Below are positions 58,222-64,000 of a stretch of 64,000 nt of DNA, piece by piece. Source of the stretch: Acidobacteriota bacterium (GTDB lineage Bacteria; Acidobacteriota; Terriglobia; Terriglobales; Acidobacteriaceae); the NCBI GenBank assembly GCA_018268915.1, contig JAFDVQ010000014.1, forward strand, positions 124,001 through 188,000. Reading direction: 5' to 3'. The position numbers were made by a program, and so were the translations under genes. The notes under the pieces are model-generated. The model had not been told where the DNA came from, searched no databases, and was given only the letters and a program-made list of their open reading frames with translations. How positions within the stretch are numbered: the stretch's first letter is position 1; each line of letters starts with the position of its first letter.

Positions 58222-59849
58222 TGCGAACAGAGAAGAAACAGGGAATTACGGCGCTCGTACTTGCTGTGACGAGTATCTTCAGCATGGCGGCGTTGGCACA
58301 GACGCCGGATTCACCCCCGACACAGACCAACTGCATGGAGGGTATGGTCATGCCGGGCTGCCCCCAGCCCCAAAAGCCTGCGGACAAAAAGCAGCAACCA
58401 GACTCCAAGCAAAAAATGCCCGGAATGGATATGAGCCATGGTCAGCAGCATGACATGGGCAATATGCAGATGGACACAACTCCGCAATCTCAAGGTCCTG
58501 ATACGCATGCGACTATGACACTCCAGGAACCCGAGAATCCCGAACATCAGACAGGATCGAATCTGCCTGCGCCGGTGTTGTTGAAAGACGTTGCGGCACG
58601 TGCTCCGATGGCGCTCGTCGACTTTGAGGCGCTTGCCGACGCGAATAATCCAACCTTGAAGCAGGCAGTTGCGCTTGTTCGCAGGTCGCAGGAACAGGCA
58701 CGCCAGGCTGGACTTTATCCCAACCCGACCGTGGGGTACCAAGGCGAGGAAATTCGCGGCGGCTCCTTTGGTGGCGGGGAGCAGGGCGGTTTCATCCAGC
58801 AGTCGATCGTCCTCGGTGGCAAACTTGGGCTTCGGCGCAACATCTACGAGCAACAGAAGAATGCCGACCAAATCGGAGCAACCGAGCAGACCTATCGTGT
58901 ACACAGCGATGTGCAACAGACGTTCTATGATGCGCTGACTGCGCAGGCAACGGTTCAACTACGCCAGCGACTGCTCGGTGTAGCGCTCGATGCTGTCGAG
59001 ACCGTCCACCAGCTCGCCAACGTGGGCCAAGCGGATGCGCCTGACATTCTGCAAACAGAAGTCGAAGCCGAACAGGCAAAGGTAGACTATGTCACGGCAC
59101 AGCGCCAATACTTGCAGGCCTTCCGCACACTGGCAGTGCTCGTAGGCAAGGAAGACATACCGCCTAGCCCCTTGCAGGGTGACCTTGAGAAAACACCCGA
59201 CATAAATGCCGAGCAGATGATCGATTCCATTGCTCAAGACAGCCCGACCGTGAAGCGAGCCCTGCAAGAAGCCGAAGTCGCACGTGCGCGTTTGAGGGAT
59301 GCCAAACGTGAGCTTGTTCCCGACCTGCAATTGCGCGCTGGCGAAGATTATAGTTTTGAACAACTCGAGAATTCTCACAACGCTGTCGGGCCGCAAAGCT
59401 TTGCAACTGCCGGAATCAATATTCCGCTATGGAACCGCAACCAAGGGAATGTTGAGGCGGCAAAAGCCGAAATTGAGCGTGCCAGTCAAGGTGTCCTGCG
59501 CGAACAACTCTCTCTCCGCCGGCAGGCAGCGCCTCTGGCGCAATCCTACGAGACCGCAAAGTTCGAAGCAGAACGATACAAGACGCAGCTCATCCCTCGT
59601 GCAGCGAGAGCTTATCAGTTGTATCTGAAGAAATACCAGAATATGGCACAAGCCTATCCGCAGGTACTGGTGTCTCAGCGCACACTCTTCCAATTGCAGA
59701 TCAGTTATCTCATGGCTCTGCACGATGTCTGGCGGAGCGCCATTGCCTTGCAGAACTACACACTGAGCGGCGGACTTGATGCCCCAATGTCAATCGGTTC
59801 CACGACGACCACCATCAACTTGCCAAATACAGGCGGAGCGCCGGAGTAG
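58221..59849 (+). CDS. TolC/CusC-family protein with Met/His-rich N-terminal extension
   Basis: 542 aa. After the signal peptide comes a ~95-residue Met/His/Gln segment (KMPGMDMSHGQQHDMGNMQM) much like the end of the upstream oxidase. Then an outer-membrane factor domain: NPTLKQAVALVRRSQEQARQ, GLYPNPTVGYQGEEIRGGSF, VGQADAPDILQTEVEAEQAK and a C-terminal ALQNYTLSGGLDAPM. No RND pump or adaptor lies in this operon, so it may serve one of the other pumps or act as an outer-membrane partner of the oxidase. Confidence 0.85.
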   Translation: MRTEKKQGITALVLAVTSIFSMAALAQTPDSPPTQTNCMEGMVMPGCPQPQKPADKKQQPDSKQKMPGMDMSHGQQHDMGNMQMDTTPQSQGPDTHATMTLQEPENPEHQTGSNLPAPVLLKDVAARAPMALVDFEALADANNPTLKQAVALVRRSQEQARQAGLYPNPTVGYQGEEIRGGSFGGGEQGGFIQQSIVLGGKLGLRRNIYEQQKNADQIGATEQTYRVHSDVQQTFYDALTAQATVQLRQRLLGVALDAVETVHQLANVGQADAPDILQTEVEAEQAKVDYVTAQRQYLQAFRTLAVLVGKEDIPPSPLQGDLEKTPDINAEQMIDSIAQDSPTVKRALQEAEVARARLRDAKRELVPDLQLRAGEDYSFEQLENSHNAVGPQSFATAGINIPLWNRNQGNVEAAKAEIERASQGVLREQLSLRRQAAPLAQSYETAKFEAERYKTQLIPRAARAYQLYLKKYQNMAQAYPQVLVSQRTLFQLQISYLMALHDVWRSAIALQNYTLSGGLDAPMSIGSTTTTINLPNTGGAPE

Positions 59850-59854
59850 TCACG

Positions 59855-60472
59855 ATGAAAACGAGGATAGTTATCAGTCTACTTCTGCTAGTCGTCGTGG
59901 CATTGGGCGTGGGTGCCTACATGATGCACAACATGATGCAGCGCGGTTTCAGTACACGCACCGAGCCCATGCAAATGGAGAAAGTCCTGGCTACCACGAT
60001 TCGCGCACGCGCCACTCCATCGCGCTACAAGACCATGAAGAACCCCGTTGCCGCCACTCCTGAGGTGATCCACGAAGGAATGGAGCACTGGGCGGACCAC
60101 TGTGCGAGCTGCCATGCCAATGACGGCAGCGGTGACACCATGTACGGCAAGACGATGTATCCGCGCCCGCCTAACATGCGCCAGAAAGAGACGCAGGAGT
60201 TATCCGACGGCGAACTCTACTACACCATCAAGAACGGCATCCGCTTGAGCGGCATGCCTGCCTTTGGTGACCCGGGCGACGACGATCTCGACAGCTGGAA
60301 GCTCGTTGCGTTCATCCGTCATCTTCCCCAACTCTCTGATCAGGAGCAAATGGAGATGGAACACCTCAACCCGAAGGGGCCTGACGAGATGCAGGAAGAA
60401 ATGGAAGAGGAGCAATTCCTTAACGGCGGCAAGGCGCCGACGGCGCCGAAGATGTCAAACATGCACCACTAA
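59855..60472 (+). CDS. Membrane-anchored c-type cytochrome
   Basis: 205 aa. One N-terminal TM (IVISLLLLVVVALGVGAYMM), then a monohaem class I cytochrome: EHWADHCASCHANDGSGDTM with CASCH, MYPRPPNMRQKETQELSDGE, LYYTIKNGIRLSGMPAFGD with the Met ligand and SWKLVAFIRHLP. The C-terminus is acidic and Met/Glu-rich (QEEMEEEQF). It probably carries electrons from the multicopper oxidase or its substrate. 5 nt after the CusC-like gene. Confidence 0.9.
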   Translation: MKTRIVISLLLLVVVALGVGAYMMHNMMQRGFSTRTEPMQMEKVLATTIRARATPSRYKTMKNPVAATPEVIHEGMEHWADHCASCHANDGSGDTMYGKTMYPRPPNMRQKETQELSDGELYYTIKNGIRLSGMPAFGDPGDDDLDSWKLVAFIRHLPQLSDQEQMEMEHLNPKGPDEMQEEMEEEQFLNGGKAPTAPKMSNMHH

Positions 60473-60491
60473 CCCAAAGGAGATGCGAACA

Positions 60492-60848
60492 ATGAAGCGC
60501 TTATTCACACTGGTGATGACCCTCGGATTGTTAACGACTATTGCTTATGCACATAACGGCATGGAGCACGTGATGGGCACCGTAACCAGCGTTACAGATA
60601 CTGCAATCACCGTGAACACGACAAATGGAAAATCACAGGCCGTTGTTCTGACTTCTGATACGAAATATACCAAGATGGACAAGGCTATCACGCTAAAGGA
60701 CATCAAAGCTGGTGACCATGTTGTCATTCATGCCAAGAAAAAGGATAGTCAACTCGTTGCCGTGACCATCAAGGTCGGAATGGAAATGAAAGGTATGGGA
60801 GGAATGAAGATGAACGGCAGCGGAGGCCAGAAAGCTCCGCAGAAGTAG
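60492..60848 (+). CDS. Secreted small beta-barrel protein, DUF5666-like
   Basis: 118 aa from ATG 60492 (SD AAAGGAGATGCG). Signal peptide, then HNGMEHVMGTVTSVTDTAIT, VLTSDTKYTKMDKAITLKDI, KAGDHVVIHAKKKDSQLVAV: the OB-like fold of DUF5666 proteins (G.V......I.V....G....V.......G..V.....). It ends in a Met/Gly-rich tail (KVGMEMKGMGGMKMNGSGG). Last gene of the oxidase operon; likely copper binding in the periplasm (inference). Confidence 0.75.
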   Translation: MKRLFTLVMTLGLLTTIAYAHNGMEHVMGTVTSVTDTAITVNTTNGKSQAVVLTSDTKYTKMDKAITLKDIKAGDHVVIHAKKKDSQLVAVTIKVGMEMKGMGGMKMNGSGGQKAPQK

Positions 60849-61148
60849 AGGTGACACGGAAGGCCAAGGGGCAGTGACCATGACTCCAGGCTCCCTATGA
60901 GATACCTAACTGAGCCGACTGGGTATGTACGCTCATGGCGTGCCGATTTGCTCGGATACTTCCAGATAGGCAATCGGAGGGACAGGATCGCAGGATCGGA
61001 TCAATATCAGGCAGTGCCGGAGTATTTCTGAATCTCCTACAATCCGGCCAGTTTTCTGGCTCCGATCAGGTATCCCGAGGGGTTCAATCCCATTTGACGT
61101 TGGAAGTTCCTGGCCATGGTTTGGCATCCATCAAGATCTGGCTCATCG
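60849..61148. other. Intergenic, nothing recognised
   Basis: 300 bp between the DUF5666-like gene and the decayed minus-strand gene. No start with an SD and no sigma-54 element with correct spacing. Confidence 0.4.
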
Positions 61149-61535
61149 TCAAAGTGCGGAATTCACTTTAGCCTGCAAAATGGCCGAGTTCGCTAAGCTG
61201 CCGGTCCAAGCCGCTCTTTTGTGTGTCGTTCAGCTCTTCTCAGATCCCTGGTACGCGATCATGGTGCTGAGCGCCGACTCGAATTGCTCTTCTCGCCCCG
61301 GAAACTTGTGAAGGTCTTGCTGATTGTAGCTCGCGCGGCCGCGACTCCACGAACTCCCGGTATCCGCCATTGGGTCGATTGCTGTGCTAAGTCGCTCCGT
61401 GGCATCCATCCACTTAGAGAATGTGGTGCGTTGTTTGTCCGTGGCCACCATGAGGAACGTTCGTGCGGAGTCGTCGGTTGAATCAATCGGGGCCGAGTGG
61501 CTCATCCCGGACATCCCTTCATGTACTGCGAGCAC
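61149..61535 (-). pseudogene. Decayed paralogue of the secreted helical protein at 40863
   Basis: The frame starting at 61535 contains DKQRTTFSKWMDATERLSTA and SSWSRGRASYNQQDLHKFPG, aligning with the FAKCM...ETERL and SPWSRGRVSYSSRDL block of 40863. It stops at 61230, but the next residues of the family continue in another frame (LNDTQKSGLDRQLSELGHF) and then back in the first (ILQAKVNSAL, TGA at 61149). So two frameshifts are present, and the signal peptide is missing at the start. Non-functional. Confidence 0.65.
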
Positions 61536-61552
61536 CAGCTGGGCCGGAGCGG

Positions 61553-64000
61553 TTAGTAAATCAGTTTCAGCGAGAACTGAATCTGCCGCGATGTTCCGGC
61601 CGTCTGGCTGATCTTCCCAAAGCCGGAGCCATTGAGGATGTTCGACGGCAGGCCCATGTTGACGATGTTAAACAGGTTAAAGAATTCGGCGCGGATCTGC
61701 ATGTCCATACGTTCCGCTCCGCGCGGCTGACGCCCGAACGGCGTGTCCTTGATGAGCGCGAAATCATAATCGTAATATGCCGGTCCGCGGAAAGTGTTCC
61801 GGCCCAGCGTGCCGAAACGTCCCTGGTTAGGTCCGGTGCCGTTGGGCACGCGAATGGGAATGAAAAAGAAATCGGCGGCGTTGTTGGCGCCCTCTCCGAA
61901 GTAGTCCTCCCGCACCTTTCGTGCCGTGGACAGATGCGGTTTGGCGATCTGGTCGGGACGGTCCACCCCCTCGGAGCCGTAGCCGGTCTGTTGAATCCCG
62001 GAGAACACCGTAAACGGTGCACCCGAACGCATGCTGGAGATGCTCAGCAGTTCCCACCCATAGGTGACCGTGCGGCTAAGCGGTTGCAGCCACCGCGCGC
62101 TCTCCATGTGCAGGTCCTGGGCCACGCTCAGACTGAAGTTGTGCGTTGCGTCAAAGTTCGACGGGCCCTTTTCTGGATGGGTATCGAACGGGTTTTGCGA
62201 GAGGCCGGAAGCGACTGCGCCGGTTGAACCGGTTCCGCCGACCACCATGCTCGTATCGTCGATTGATTTACTCCAGGTGTGGCTTGCCTGGATTTCGGGA
62301 CCGCCATGTCGTATCGGCCCGGAAATTGAAGTTTGCAGCGCGTGGTACGTGGAGTGAGCGTCGGAAGTAATCACGTTCTCCACGCCGAAGCCGCCGATGA
62401 CATTGCCCGCGCTGTCGAATCGAGTGTACGGCGCGAAGCCAGGCGATGCTCCCGGATAGGCATTAGGAAAACTGGAGCGGGGCAGCTTCTCCGCCGTTGT
62501 ACCTACGTATGCGGCATGGCCGACCAGACTGCCGAACTTTCGCTCGAGGCCCAGCGTCCAGGTATACAGAGTAGCGTTGTCAAAGCCCGAGTCGATTCCG
62601 CTCAGGTTGAGCGCGCTGACCACGTGTCCCGGCGTGAGGGCCGCCACGTCTTGTTCGTAGCGATCCACATCCATCACCGTGCTCGCCGGGACTTCTTTGG
62701 GAGCCCATGTCGCAAAGATATTCTGCCCAGCCGTGGTGTATGTTTGCGGTAACTGCGAGGGCGTGATCTGGAATCCGTACGGAATCGGAGCAGCCGCAGT
62801 GGCCACTGCGCGCGGATAGACCACGAAAGGCGTTGAGCCGGTCAGGAGGTTGTCCTGCCAGATGTTGGGCGGAATGGTCATCATACCTCCACCCACATTC
62901 GCCGTGAGGTTTGGCGTCACCTGCCAGGTCGCCTGTAAGCGCGGCTCGAATGCAAGATAGTTGGTCTGGTATGCGGGCTGTGGATTAATCACGAATTGTT
63001 GTGTTCCATTGACAGTCCAGATGCTCGAAGTGCGATGTGCACGCTCGCTGATGGGGGTGTAGAGATCCCAGCGCACGCCGTAATTCAGCGTCAGGCGATC
63101 GGTGAGTTTCCATGTGTCCTGCACGTAGGCGGCGAAGCTGGTGCGGTTGATGGCTGCCGGCCCAATGTGCTGCCCGCTGGAGAAATAAACCGGCGCAACG
63201 GCGATGGTGTAGTCAAACCCGCTGCCGGAGAGGAACGCCGAAACGGTATCCGGCAGCGGATCGCCGGGGCGAATATCGTGCCTGCCGCTCTGGGAAGGAA
63301 TGGCCTCCGTGGCGTATGCCGTACCGCCGCCGAAGTCAAAGTGGCCGCTGGGGCAGCTGCCCAAGTAGGTGGTGTCGCGGTTGAGCCGGATGTCCACACC
63401 GGCTTTCCAGGCATGCCGGCCTGTTGTGACGATGACGTTCTCGCGCCCCTGAAAGAGGTTGCCGTAGGCCCGCATGACAGATCCGCCCGCGGAGTTGAAC
63501 GCCTCGTACGTTCCGTCATTGAAATTTACCGCCGGATCCGTCGTGTCTGAAGTCGGAAATCCGGGCGTGGAGCGAGTAATGTTCATCGAGGATTCAAAGC
63601 TGAGCCGAGGCGAGGCAGCGCGCGTCCAGGTGCCCACCACGTTGCGCTGGCGGTCGAGGAACTGGTGGCCGAAGGTTGGATCGATCGCGGTCTGATCGGG
63701 ATTGGTTGTCGGCCCGGTCAGGTTATCCATGGTGAAGCGCGCGAAGAATTGGTCCTTGTCTGTGATCTTCTGGTCGATCCGCAGCGAAAACTGGTCCGCA
63801 TTCGTTGCCACCACCGAGGGTGTCGCATAGGTACGCGCTCCGTAAGGCCCGCTGGGATCGTTGGGTATCGGATACCGCGCAAGGATGGTCGCAATTTGCG
63901 GATTGATCGGCACCTTCAACGTGTCGGCAGATCCATCGGGGTAGGTCACAACGTCTGTCCCCGCGCGCTCATCCACGCTGGGCACTGGAAACACCTGGGT
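61553..64000 (-). CDS. Oar-type TonB-dependent receptor, partial (N-terminus outside window)
   Basis: At least 813 residues of the beta-barrel, running off the right edge. Features: KITDKDQFFARFTMDNLTG, FAAYVQDTWKLTDRLTLNYG with VRWD, ARWLQPLSRTVTYGWELLSI, and the closing strand with terminal aromatic (GTSRQIQFSLKLIY). This is the large OmpA/Oar-like receptor family expanded in Acidobacteria, where the missing N-terminus usually carries a CarboxypepD/Cna-like domain and plug. Substrate unknown. Stop at 61553, 17 nt upstream of the decayed 61149 gene. Confidence 0.9.
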   Translation of the reverse strand, partial: TQVFPVPSVDERAGTDVVTYPDGSADTLKVPINPQIATILARYPIPNDPSGPYGARTYATPSVVATNADQFSLRIDQKITDKDQFFARFTMDNLTGPTTNPDQTAIDPTFGHQFLDRQRNVVGTWTRAASPRLSFESSMNITRSTPGFPTSDTTDPAVNFNDGTYEAFNSAGGSVMRAYGNLFQGRENVIVTTGRHAWKAGVDIRLNRDTTYLGSCPSGHFDFGGGTAYATEAIPSQSGRHDIRPGDPLPDTVSAFLSGSGFDYTIAVAPVYFSSGQHIGPAAINRTSFAAYVQDTWKLTDRLTLNYGVRWDLYTPISERAHRTSSIWTVNGTQQFVINPQPAYQTNYLAFEPRLQATWQVTPNLTANVGGGMMTIPPNIWQDNLLTGSTPFVVYPRAVATAAAPIPYGFQITPSQLPQTYTTAGQNIFATWAPKEVPASTVMDVDRYEQDVAALTPGHVVSALNLSGIDSGFDNATLYTWTLGLERKFGSLVGHAAYVGTTAEKLPRSSFPNAYPGASPGFAPYTRFDSAGNVIGGFGVENVITSDAHSTYHALQTSISGPIRHGGPEIQASHTWSKSIDDTSMVVGGTGSTGAVASGLSQNPFDTHPEKGPSNFDATHNFSLSVAQDLHMESARWLQPLSRTVTYGWELLSISSMRSGAPFTVFSGIQQTGYGSEGVDRPDQIAKPHLSTARKVREDYFGEGANNAADFFFIPIRVPNGTGPNQGRFGTLGRNTFRGPAYYDYDFALIKDTPFGRQPRGAERMDMQIRAEFFNLFNIVNMGLPSNILNGSGFGKISQTAGTSRQIQFSLKLIY

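Noticed and set aside
1..64000. CRISPR array, tRNA, rRNA, insertion sequence or phage genes
   Set aside because: No regularly spaced direct repeats, no transposase or integrase frames and no cloverleaf-like or rRNA segments were recognised by eye; a covariance-model search would settle small RNAs.

Overview
This window looks like chromosomal DNA of a Gram-negative acidobacterium (Acidobacteriota, probably Terriglobia). The evidence is a large Oar-type TonB-dependent receptor, the style of the CusCBA operons (adaptors with heavy-metal-binding repeats, small Cys-rich leader proteins), several small secreted families that I associate with this phylum, and moderate-to-high G+C. The taxonomic call is inference. 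No rRNA, tRNA, CRISPR array or insertion sequence was recognised.

Layout. 1-4904 (minus): a divalent-cation CzcCBA efflux operon, its CzcA cut by the window edge. 5054-6377: FTR1 iron permease and a CDF transporter fragment. 6446-13318: a first Cu/Ag-type CusCBA operon ending in a frameshifted small secreted gene. 13329-14548: MarR regulator plus membrane protein. 15215-19009: DUF302 protein, an orphan nuclease-like protein, and a membrane-anchored methyltransferase pair. 19150-23584: small secreted proteins behind sigma-54 promoters. 23621-33376: a second, accessory-rich Cu/Ag CusCBA operon with omega-like, NosL-like, lytic transglycosylase, DUF2318 and CYCXC-type genes. 33384-34327: gene remnants and another sigma-54 gene. 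35125-38366: Cys-rich ECF sigma factor and a copper P-type ATPase. 38443-44296 (minus): secreted small proteins, HtrA protease and a Coa1-like protein. 44585-47108: histidine kinase and NtrC-family regulator. 47474-50541: more sigma-54 genes and DUF2934. 50665-56045: phosphofructokinase, a YHS-glucan phosphorylase fusion and GlgX. 56199-60848: a two-domain multicopper oxidase operon with a CusC-like channel and cytochrome c. 61149-64000 (minus): a decayed paralogue and the TonB receptor.

Most notable signal: nine intergenic regions between 19.1 and 49.5 kb each combine (i) a 16-bp imperfect palindrome close to TGCCGCAAATNNGGCA, usually with a second weaker copy 20-22 bp away, and (ii) 63-167 bp downstream a -24/-12 promoter with GG and GC exactly 10 nt apart. 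Each lies in front of a small, mostly secreted or DUF302 gene, on either strand. The NtrC-type regulator with a sigma-54 contact loop (GSFTGA) and its membrane kinase sit in the middle. The simplest reading is a locally clustered sigma-54 envelope or metal stress regulon, comparable in logic to ZraSR/ZraP, with the palindrome as enhancer site. Its members include three paralogous families, a triple WYR-repeat protein and, probably by read-through, HtrA.

Together the genes describe copper/silver and divalent-metal export from cytoplasm and periplasm, periplasmic copper oxidation and buffering, iron uptake, envelope quality control and glycogen use. Several genes are decaying (CDF, Crp-like, cytochrome c, two members of local paralogous families), so the region is an evolving accessory metal-resistance island.
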